Of a stretch of DNA of 64,000 nucleotides, positions 12,390 through 22,158 are shown piece after piece. Each line of letters begins with the position of its first letter. Positions within the stretch are counted from its first letter, which is position 1. This DNA comes from Nymphaea colorata. Its lineage: Eukaryota > Streptophyta > Magnoliopsida > Nymphaeales > Nymphaeaceae. The stretch lies in contig NC_045143.1 of the NCBI RefSeq assembly GCF_008831285.2, positions 16,032,464 to 16,096,463 of the forward strand, in the 5' to 3' direction. The translations under genes were made by a program, and so were the position numbers. The notes under the pieces were generated by a model. The model was not told the DNA's origin. It did no database searches and saw only the letters and a program-made list of their open reading frames with translations.

Positions 12390-12394
12390 CTCTC
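12390..12394. repeat. Right target duplication of the non-autonomous LTR element
   Basis: CTCTC, identical to the empty site in the second repeat copy. Confidence 0.75.
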
Positions 12395-12847
12395 GATACT
12401 TAATTTTAGTATTTTGGGTGGAGGGGGATTTTCTAAAACTCGATGTGTTTTTCGGACCCCAAGTGTGAGTGTAGCAGTCTTTTCAGCTAGGTGCCTAATT
12501 GAACTTTGTGGGCGGCCTTGCCTTAGATCAAAGTTGACCTTGCCAATGAGTTAGCTAGGTCAACCGCTATTCCCTCCAGCAATGAAAATGGATTTACGAT
12601 ATCATGACTCATCAAATCGTAGTAGGTCCACTGATTCTAGGGCCTTCCAATTTGCCAAATCCATTGTTCTATCAAGTAGAAAAACTTCCTATCACATATC
12701 AGCAAAAAGGTAAGTAGGCAGATGCGCCAAAAGGGGTCAATCGCCTTTCCATTGGCATTTAATTTCCAAGAGTAAGCAAACCTAAACCAAATTTGCCATC
12801 GCATCGTGAGAATCTTAAAAAGAAGAGATGAAAGATAAATGGGAGCC

Positions 12848-12855
12848 CTTATTGT
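12848..12855. repeat. Left 8-bp target duplication of the GC-rich element
   Basis: CTTATTGT, repeated at 13204-13211. The undisturbed second repeat copy has it once, near 17007-17014. Confidence 0.85.
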
Positions 12856-13203
12856 TTGGGGTGGGCATCGGGCGGGTCGGCCCGTCGGGCTCAGGCCCGG
12901 CCCGATATCCCGGGTCCCGTTCCGAGCTATTTGAGCGGGGGACGGAGGGGGAGGGCCAGAGGGGGAGGGTCGGAGGGGAGAAGGAGACGGAGGGGGAGGG
13001 CCGGAGGGGAGAGGGAGACAGGGGGACGACCGGAGGGGAGAGGGAGACGAGGGGGAGGGCCGAATCGGGCCGGGCCGGGCCGACCCGGGCTGCATTATTT
13101 GGCCCGGGCCCGGGCCGGGACCCGGTTTTCCTAGCCCGGATTGGTGCCCGGCCGGCTTCGGTACCAGGTACCCGACGGTGGCCCGGCCCGACGCCCACCC
13201 TTA
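12856..13203. mobile_element. hAT-like non-autonomous DNA element, 348 bp, GC-rich
   Basis: It is bounded by a perfect 8-bp duplication, the hAT hallmark, and by imperfect terminal inverted repeats: GGGTGGGCATCGGGC at the left and, reverse-complemented, GGGTGGGCGTCGGGC at the right. The centre is an imperfect minisatellite of GAGGGGGAGGG-type units. The open frames through it on both strands are products of this low-complexity composition, not genes. The homologous site in the other repeat lacks it, so the insertion boundary is directly visible. Confidence 0.85.
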
Positions 13204-13211
13204 CTTATTGT
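13204..13211. repeat. Right 8-bp target duplication of the GC-rich element
   Basis: CTTATTGT, identical to 12848-12855. Confidence 0.85.
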
Positions 13212-13627
13212 AAATACAACCAAAGATGGCGTATTTATTTACTATCTACTTTATTAATCAAGTCCTTTGCAGAACCCAACAAGATAGCAAACTGCAAAGT
13301 TGATTGCTTTGTAGTTACTTAGCATTCTCACAATAGCAAAAGCTCTCTACTTACTTCTAAAGGTTTAAGTACGGGTACCATGTGTTGTTCTCCTCAGTCT
13401 CGAAGGACCACTTGAATCCGATATTGATGAGAAGGGAGGTGAGATTTCTTTTCTATTTGGGTGAAATAGGGTTGAACGGGATATTCGATGTCCTTCCTCT
13501 TTCTCCAGCGGTACGGTATGCCATTCCTTTCTTCTTCCTACTGCTCAACACTTTTCCCTTCCTTCTTGCCTTTCCTCAGTCCCATCAGCCATTAAGAATT
13601 TGTGCAAATATCTTCCCATGAGTATCA

Positions 13628-14145
13628 GCTCCACCACCAAAGCCATCGCCAAGGCCACCAAGTTCGCCACCACCACTGAACCGTCCAGCACCGCCACCAA
13701 AACCTGCACCTTCTTTTTCATTGTCATCTTCATAATCATACCAATCATCATAACCATCATAACCACTATAGTCATCATCATCATCAAAATCATACTGGTC
13801 ATCATAACCAATATAGTCATCACCATCATCATCAGTATCTTCTTCTTCTTCTTCTTCTCCTTATTCTTCTACTTATTCTTCTTCTTCACAATTATCACCA
13901 CCAAAGCCACCGCCAAGGCCACCAAGTTCGCCACCACCATAGAAGCGTCCACCACCTAGTCCAGCACCGCCACCAAAGCCTCCACCTTCTTCTTCATCGT
14001 CATCTTCATAATCATGCCAATCATCATAACCATCATAACCACTATAGTCATCATCATCATCAAAATCATACCGGTCATCATAACCAATATAGTCATCACC
14101 ATCGTCATCAGTATCTTCATCTTCTTCTTCTTCACAATTATACCA
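13628..14145. repeat. Tandem duplication of the acidic/Gly-rich segment
   Basis: Two units of about 250-280 bp (about 13628-13890 and 13894-14145) match closely, from the GCCACC-rich Gly codons through the ATCATCATC-rich Asp codons. The junction carries an expanded TTC/TCT tract and a frameshift. Confidence 0.75.
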
Positions 14146-14958
14146 GTCATCGTCAACATTAAAGTCATTATCATCCTCAATGTCATAAGTATCTTCATCT
14201 TTTTCTCCTCCTTCTTCTTCTTCTTCTTTTTCACTATTAAAACTCATACATTGAGTTTCTTCCTCCTCAACTTTCTTCCCTAGTGATCTATTCCTATTTG
14301 AGTCCTTAGTGTTTTGCCCTTTTGTCTTTAACTGCATAGTGTTATCATCATCCTCACCACTGACTAGATCAACAAATACTTTTTCTCCACCTTTTATATC
14401 ATCATCCTCACTACTGCTGACTAGATCAACAAGTACTTTTTCTCATGTTTTCATGACGTTCGAGTGCATTCCTTCTTAGTAGCTTCTCAAAGGCGAAGTT
14501 GAATCCTCATTATCATCTCCACTGCTCATGAGCTCAATTGCTCCCCTCTTCTCATCTTTTCCATTAATAGAGGAGGAAATTGTGATCCCTAGCTTCCTGC
14601 ATTTCATTTTTGTCCTCCATAACCTTTGAGAAACCCTCAAAGATGCGTCTGATGGTTCCTTCCCTTTCCATGAACTTGAACACTCCTTTCTACACATTCA
14701 AACTCCTCTTTCTTGTCTTGAGCTTCTCCGCATGATCACTGCCCTCCTCCTCTTTGCTCAAGAAAATGACTTCTTTGGTTCTTTGGCCTTTTCTACTAAT
14801 TGAGCAATGAGGAACTCTTGCATGCTCCCTTCTTGAACAATCCACAACTTAAAATGACCACAAAAAAAAAAAGAAAGGAAAATGTTAAACCTGAAGCTTA
14901 AATCACCTTTTATAGAGAAAAAAAAATGTGGAAGGGCTCTTACAGGAGGAAGAGACAT
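13628..14958 (-). pseudogene. Decayed acidic/Gly-rich reading frame
   Basis: One minus-strand frame stays coding-like from 14958 to 13873 but has in-frame stops near 14758, 14698, 14476 and 14446. Its parts read, in order: a hydrophobic start, a QEGSMQEFLIAQLVEKAKEP segment, a basic stretch, two tandem copies of a VxVDLVSxxEDDD motif, and a long Asp/Glu/Tyr-rich tract followed by Gly-rich GGFGGG repeats. A further unit of the Asp/Tyr plus Gly-rich segment (13628-13890) lies downstream in a shifted frame, so the tail was duplicated in tandem. No family recognised. The stops could mark introns, but splice signals are not evident. It may be a captured host gene inside the repeat-bounded unit. 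Confidence 0.5.
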
Positions 14959-14959
14959 T

Positions 14960-15974
14960 TGGCTTCTTGTTCTTCTAGCAATTCAGTTCAAGACTGTCAA
15001 GAGACATGCATTAAGAAAAAAAAAGTTGATAAAAAATAACAAAGAACATAGAAAGGAAATGAACAAATAACTTGAAAAGATACTGAGCCATATTTTCCAA
15101 CTTGAGTCTCACTTTGAGTGCCATTTCCATTAGATTATTTAAACACAAAAAAATCAATATCTTAAAAAGATACATGGAAACAAAAAAAATAGTTATAAAA
15201 TCCAAAACTAAAGTATAAGAAAGTTAAATGCAAGAGTAACAGATTCACTATCAAATCAAATGTATCGTTGGTCCTTGCATCTCTTTAAAATTCATTTAAC
15301 ATCTACAGTCTACAACAAACGACCAGTCTACACTTTTCATTTGCCATTTTTTAATTACATGCTAAAAAAAGTGCACTCATTTCCATCAACATGGCATTTT
15401 CTGAATGTATCGTTTTGGATCTACATATGATAACACTCTTAAAAGCTTGAATCCAAGAAACATAATGAATCTATCCACAATTGCTATGAAAAACAAACAT
15501 AAAAAAAAGAAGAAAGTAAAACCCAACAGAAGAAGAAAAGGAGAACAAGGTCGTCGGTTACACCTGAAAATGACACTTTACAACAATGGTTTGCCAAAGC
15601 CCATAGTGTGAAAGAAAATGAGCACTAAAACAAGAGAGAAAAGGGTCAGTGCAAAAAAAAAAAACACGAAGAAATATGAAACTGAAACCAGCTATCCGCA
15701 AAAATGGTAGAAAAAGGAAAACAAAAACAAGAAGAAGAACATTTATAAGGTGCACATCATTCAGTGGGATAGTGCAGCAAGAGAAACAGAGTCACTTCAA
15801 AACAAATATATGGCGGGTTCACCTGAACCAATGTCCTACAACGTGGTTTCATGTTCCTGTATTATCCTGAAATGTGAAAGGAAATTATTCTTGCAACACG
15901 AAAGAAAATGACAAAAAAAAGAACAATATATAAGAAAAGAAGAATGTACAAACCGAAAAATTAGAATAACAATG
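14960..15974. other. A-rich spacer inside the repeat-bounded unit
   Basis: Adenine-rich low-complexity DNA with many A6-A9 runs. The short frames are Lys-rich artefacts. If 15975-17519 is a 5' LTR on the minus strand, this is where a primer-binding site and leader should lie. No tRNA-complementary sequence is recognisable next to 15975. Confidence 0.5.
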
Positions 15975-17519
15975 TGCTTTATGTTGATATTTGCTCCAGT
16001 GGGATCGGTGCATGGGACGGAAGGGGTGCCACAATATTTAAGTGGGGGTGGTGGAACATTCTTTTGTGCATCATGATCAAGCCTAATAATAATAATGAAG
16101 GGCTTAGCGTCGGGTACCTTTTCCTATTTGAGGTAGGAAGTAGGCCAAAAATGAGAAAAAGAAAATGGATTTCTATGCGTATGCGTTATCAAGAGTTGTC
16201 CGTAGAGAGGTGTTTGTGCTCCTTTTGTTTATTCCAAGTTGGCATCCTTCTTTCAGTGGGTTCGCGCGAATCCCCCCCCCCCCCATTAAAAAGGGGAAAT
16301 ATGGCTCCATGTGTCTTTTCTAGTCCATATGAGAATCCGCTTTAATTGTAGGTTTGGTGGAGCAACAGCAGACGGGTCTGGGCAGCCGACCGCCGACTCC
16401 TTTTGAGTCTTGAATTTATGGAATGTTGTGTTGTATTTTATTATGCGTCGGCAAGAAGAAAGGAACTTTTATGTGCACTGTTATAAAGAACAATATGCGG
16501 TAGGATCAATCCAAATACGATAGTCATCCTGGACCAATATTCTACGTCGGTTGTTAGTATAGGGCTGACTCTCTCGATTACTTAAGTTTAACGTGGTCTG
16601 TATAATACAGAAGGTGTGGAGGTGATTTTTCTAAATCTGGATGTGTTTTTAGTGTGAGCGTAGCAGTCTTTTCAGCAAGGTGCCTAGTTGAACTTTGTGG
16701 GCAGCCTTGGCTTAGATCAAAGTTGACCTTGCCAATGATCTAGCTAGGTCAACCCGCTATTCCCTCCAACAATGAAAATGGATTTAGACTCGTCAAATCG
16801 CAGTAGGTCCACTGATTCTGGGGCCTTCCAATTAGCAAAATCCATTGTTAGAAAAACTTCCTATCACATATCAGCAAAAAAAGGTAAGTAGGCAGATGCA
16901 CCAAAAGGGGTCAGTCACCTTTCTTTTGGCGTTTAATTTCCAACTACACCCAGTTTGCCATTGAACTCGGCTGAAAAAGAAGAGATGAGAAAGATAAATG
17001 GGAGCCCTTATTGTAAGTACAAACATGGATGGCATATTTACGCTACATCCGATCCTCCGTGCCATTTTTCTCTTCAACCGAACTGGGGGGTAAATTGGTC
17101 AGACCCAAAGGCATCCCCATTATTGGTCCAAAATCCTGAATATGATATGATCCCACTGTCATGAGGCCAAAAAAAAAAAAAAAAGTGTAAGAACCGATTG
17201 ATCTTTTTTTTTTCTTATGAAAAAAAAGTTTTTACTATTTACTTTATTAATCAAATCCTTACTGAACCCAACAAGATAGCAAACTGCAAAGTAAGTTACT
17301 TAGCCTTCTCACAACAGCAAAAGCTCCCTACGGTTTCTTTTCTAGATAAATTACCTGCTTCATTTTGGTCTGAATGGGATATTCGATGTTCTTCCTCTTT
17401 CTCCAGCCCTACGGTGCGGTAAGCCATTCCTTTCTTCTTCCTAATGCTTAACACTTTTTTCCATTCCTCATTCCCATCAGCCATTAAGAATTTGTGCAGA
17501 TATCTTCCCTTGGGTATCA
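15975..17519. repeat. Right ~1.5-kb direct repeat, with both empty sites
   Basis: Same orientation as 9736-13627. It lacks the LTR element (empty target CTCTC near 16571) and the hAT-like element (single CTTATTGT near 17007). It has about 170 bp of extra sequence around 17041-17225, including an A15-type run, and lacks about 80 bp present near 13360-13440. Substitutions and small indels are frequent, so the duplication is old. Confidence 0.75.
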
Positions 17520-19460
17520 GCATATAACTTTTGCAGTGTGTTAAATTGCGTAGATTAATCTGCATGCTGTATACAGGGTTTTTTTTATAGGATCGTTATC
17601 TTTCAAAATTCATATTTTTAAAACACATTGTACGATAACAATATGTGATCTGTTTATGGATGCAAATCATTCTTAGATAGAACAGTCAATTAATTGTGGA
17701 CACGATCACATTATATTCTGTGAAACAAAAGCACGGTGTTCTTCTTGAGGAACACCCTCGTATAGCTATGGAGGGTCGTACAGGAAGTTGTCTGACTTCC
17801 TTGTAATGGTCCAACACCTGCTCTAAGAGATATAAGGAAAATAGTCGCGGCGCCTTGGAATGAACTAATCTTCATCACCCTCCTGGTCGTCATCAGAATC
17901 ATGATCCACTGATCTGTTATTATTCTTATGACTGCGACAGTGATCGATGCTTGTCTATCTCAAAAGATCGAAAGTAATAGGAGCTTACTATCATATTCAT
18001 AGCCTAACAAAGATACATAAAAGATATTAAAGTTGGCGACGCACCTCCTTATCCCTTCCAAGACGGCACTTTGGAAAAGGAAAGACCAACTCTGATGCTC
18101 TCCGCAACTTAAGTTTGAGGTTCATATTGAATTGAATTATGAATCTAACTTTTTGAACAGTTGCCCAGCAAAGTATGTGCTGTTCACGAGGACTTCCCGG
18201 TTACTCCTCTTCAGAATTGGGGCCACTGTGCCATACTGTACCGGAGGAGGACGCTTTGCAAGCATATTGAAAGGAACATCCAAGGCCACATGGCAAGTTT
18301 CTCAATCATCCCCGCCCCCACGTGCCTCAGAAAAATGAAATGCTTTCTAGTCCCAAACTTAAGAATAATAACCCTCTTCTTTTTTTTTTTTTTCCAGGTG
18401 AACTAATTCTTAATCCATCCAGAAGATCTTTTTCAAGATTCTTCATTTTAGTTAAGTGGATTAGGAAATTGAATATTTTAGACGATACTTGTAAAAGGCG
18501 TAAATGTCCAGTTTAGATATATATATTTGGGGGTTAGGAATGGCTAATAATAATACAGTTGCCTCTATAAGCTTTCTGGCGATTGAATTGGGGGATCGGC
18601 CGCATTAAGTTGTATTTTATGCCATACCCACTATGACCATGCTTACAGTATTTCATTCCTTACGTATATGATTATTTGGGCTTTTTCTTTGGGGACCAAT
18701 TTAGGGCCTTACTGATCTTGAATCTTAAAAACTTGGGATAGTGTAGCCCCAGTTGTCGCTTTCTATTTCAGTTTAAACTTATGTATGGGTCCAATTAATT
18801 CAGATCTGCTTAGATCTCGTCAATAAATTAAGTCGATTCCTCGCCCCAACATGTTGACATATTTAAATATCATTTTAAATCAATCATCACTATTTGAGAT
18901 CTATAGACTTCAAAATCATAGCCGGACTTTTTTTGTAATTGCAAGACAAAAACAAAAGAGCGAGGGACAGAGAAGGATGCCGTGTCAAATTCATGGATAC
19001 TTTAGAGGTAAGCAAATGCTTGATTTTTTTTTTTTTTTTTTTGGGGGTATTGCTTTGATTTTGAACTTATTATTATTTATTTATTTTGGTTGAATATCAA
19101 AAAGAAGCGAAACAAAGAATGTCACTCGTATTTTGTTCTACTTGGGAGTGCCCATTGATGAGAAAAGACTACTTGAATAGTTGATGGGACGAGTTGGGTT
19201 AAAGATATAGACTTTTAAATGTTCAAAGACTCCTAGCAATTAAGGTAAAAACCCTGTAGGTGTGCGTGCCATCAGGTCGCAGGATCAAGGAGAAAGGAAC
19301 ACGCCTCACTACTATTCGGTTTGACTCGTCGACGTTACGGTTGGGTGACCAATTCTTCGTCTGGTTGGCGCCGGAGCACGAAGGCGGGAAAAAAAACCTG
19401 GGTCCCATCTTTAACCAGGATCAACACCACACAGCCATAGGTCTTCCCATTTACTTTCCC
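17520..19460. other. Intergenic DNA
   Basis: No gene recognised. The longest frames (about 60-80 codons, near 18132-18400 and 18851-19093) show no known motif. Several T-runs occur. The segment near 19440-19560 turns pyrimidine-rich (CTCTCTCTTTCTCC), as plant transcription starts and leaders often do. Confidence 0.5.
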
Positions 19461-22138
19461 GCCAACACACTCCGTTTTCGCGCCTCCTCTCTCTCTTTCT
19501 CCCCCTATTCATCTGCCTCCCCGCTGCTCCTCCTCCTCCCCTGTGGGTTAATGCTCACAGTCCCACAGATCCCTTCATTTTCCTTCTCAGGCATACTTTT
19601 TCCACCATTCTTTCCTCCTCTGGCGCTTTCTGTTTGGGCAGCTTCTGCTGGGGTAATTTCTTTGCCTTCTCCTTCCTCCCATTTTTGTTGCTGAATGCAT
19701 GAATAAGTGTGGGTTTTGTGCGTTCCCACTCTCTCTGATGGGATTGACATTATTCATGTTAATTATTTGGTTTGGGCATCCATCTGTGGTGCTTCGTAAG
19801 GGTTTTATTTGGCTTGCCGGTTGAGCCTTTTTCGTTTGTTCCGAAGCCTTTTTTGTTTTTGCTTTTGTCTTCTTTATCTTTCTTCGCTCAGGTTTAGGTG
19901 TTCAGATGGAAATGGACTTGCCTGTTGATGTCTGTCGATTTGCTATTTTCTTATTCTCATCATCGTTGGCTAGATCTCGACCCTGAATATTTTTCTCTGG
20001 TCGCCATCCTAGTTTGGTCTCGGAAATGGTCACTAGGTTGTGCGGTCTCGATTTTACTTTTCCAATGGTATTTCTCCCATTATGAAACTTGGTGCGAGCA
20101 ACTGAGACCTGGTAATTATTTATAATCTCCATAGCACGATTGAAAAGTCATATGGTTAACAAGATTGGTTGCCAGAAGGGTATGATAGGCGATGTCAAAT
20201 CCTCTTCCATCACATGCAGTCTGCTTGTCCTGGAGCTCAAGATTGACCTAATAATTACCTTTTCTAGATGGCAGACAATCACAGTTACGCTTATGTATTG
20301 TCAGATTAATCTCATCACTGGGAACTTCGTGAACCAATTTTTACCACGGCCCATCTATTAAGGAAAACATTTGGGTTTACCTTCTTTTCATATTTGACAG
20401 GACATCTTTTCTGGTTTGTGTGGCGATCGGATCTTGCTAACAATATAGCTAGAAAGCAACAAAAGCTTTGTGTGGCTTGTTCTTTGAGCAGTGTCAAATG
20501 TTTGGTGTAAGGAAAGTAAAAAGTTGTACGCAAAATGCTAACGAAATGATAGGATAAATTTAATGTCAACATAAACAGAATGGAACCGGTTTACCTGTCT
20601 CTTGAGATTATGCTTCAATTCTCCTTTAGGTGTTATAAGATTCTTGATCTGCGCCATTTTTCGCTGAAGCTTGATTCTGAAATATGCATATTTGAAAAGG
20701 AAAAAAGAGAGTTTGTGGAGCTAAAGCTGAAAATATTGACAAGTTAAGACTGCTAAGGAGGGCTTTCAGAAGCTGTCATTTTCATTTTTTTCGTACTAAA
20801 TTGAGATATTTGTAGGCCAACAATGTGGGGCAGGAGCATGGTGCAGTTTGTGATGGCTATACACCTGTACCTCAACCCCAATCTCCCTCTTTCTCTTTAG
20901 GTGAATCAAGCATTCCTTCTTAACTTCTACATTCTACCTCTTTTTCCAGAATATTTTTCCTGCTTTGAGTATGTGAATGGGTAGTCCTGAAACATCGCTT
21001 TTTTGCACAACAGTCCATGTGTGTGTGTATAGGTGTCCATCTACTGGCAACACTATCTAGGTACATGCAATCAGTAAATGGTTTGTGAACTTGTGATCTA
21101 TGTATTTGTTGACCTACTTTACAAGTATACATGCTAGGAGTGGATCACTGAATATACTGAGACACATAACAAATGTTTCTGTTTGACAAGATTGTCTTTA
21201 AGGGCCAACCAGCTGGATAGAGGTGCTCTCAAATAGAGATTTAAGTCTCAGTATGATGAATTGATTGTCTTAATCTACTAAAGGAAGAATTGATCTGATA
21301 AATGGTATCCTGGGGCCTCTTCAAAACAATCATTCACTTCTTAAGTGGATTGTAAGACGTGAACGTTTTGGCAGAAGCCTCAAAATCAAATTCTGAAGAA
21401 AATATTTTAAGTCTGGTAATGACCATGGAAGATGAGTGCACATGTGTGCACAAACACTCACTAAGGTTGTCGTTTACATCATCTGGATGTGTCTGCATAA
21501 AGGTGATATCAAAAAACCTAATAATGTCTCATAAACAAATAACCACTTTTTAACAGCAAAAACTATTTGGCATAACCAATGCACTGTTTTGTAAATTGTC
21601 CTGAACAAGTGGCCTGATGATGAAAGCAACTCCTAGATACTGTTCTCTGGGTGGGATTTGTACTCATGAAGCTTCCTTGGACCATGGGTCTAAGTTCATG
21701 CGACCCTTTTCCAAAGTATGCTTCATCAGGCTAAGTTATAATCAATAGTCCTTTATGCAGATATGCTACAAAGCAATTCAACCTATAAATAAGGATCCTT
21801 CAAGCATGCTATCCCTTAGACTCTGATGCTGGTCTTATTATGGTCTGTTTTCAAGCTTTAATGTCAACTCTTTTGAGGACGTAGTCTTAGCATATTCATT
21901 ATGAACTGTGAAACTATAGTTTCCTTTTGGGATTACAAAAGGTTTTTTCTTCAAATGGAAATCAAGACGGCAACTTGTACTGATAAAATTATCCTCTTAC
22001 AGGGACCACTTGGTGCAGCTGTAGTATCTGCAGATTGAGGTGGATAAGGAAGTAGAATGCATTGTGGACAGAATTACATCCACTGCATCGATGATTCTAG
22101 GGGTCTAGTTCAAGATAGTTCTTTCTTTTTCATCTCAG
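19460..22138 (+). other. Probable 5' UTR, introns and upstream exons of the 982-aa gene
   Basis: It starts with CT-rich leader-like DNA. One good internal exon candidate is 20816-20901: a CTAAAT branch-like site and TTTGTAG acceptor before it, GTGAAT donor after it, and open in one frame. That frame joins in phase to 22139 (acceptor CATCTCAG) and on into the main frame. A 55-codon frame at 20578-20745 (EIMLQFSFRCYKILDLRHF...) also looks coding-like but has no clear link. A second acceptor, TTACAG, at 22003 could start an alternative exon. No complete 5' gene model can be proved from sequence alone. Confidence 0.35.
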
Positions 22139-22158
22139 CAATACGCAAGGGTACTATA

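Larger units (their letters stand above)
9736..13627. repeat. Left ~1.5-kb direct repeat, split by two later insertions
   Basis: After removing the LTR element (10364-12389) and the GC-rich element (12856-13203) with their target duplications, about 1.5 kb remains. It aligns along its whole length, in the same orientation, with 15975-17519. Both copies start TGCTTT and end in TATCA; on the minus strand this reads TGATAC...AAAGCA, as an LTR would. Shared blocks include the GTGGGATCG and CATGGGACGG region, GCTTAGCGTCGG, and AGCCATTAAGAATTTGTGCA near the end. No tRNA primer site is recognisable beside the repeats and the flanks give no clean target duplication, so an LTR pair is only one reading. 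Confidence 0.75.

Noticed and set aside
12815-13322. Several 90-160-codon Pro-, Gly- or Arg-rich frames on both strands
   Set aside because: All fall in the GC-rich minisatellite of the hAT-like element, whose composition removes stops in every frame.
13600-14283. Plus-strand Ile/Thr-rich frames
   Set aside because: Antisense of ATCATC and CCACC repeats in the acidic/Gly-rich minus-strand frame.
9736-17519. Calling the 1.5-kb repeats a proven LTR pair
   Set aside because: No primer-binding site beside 15975, a weak target duplication and no retroelement proteins inside. Kept only as one possible reading.
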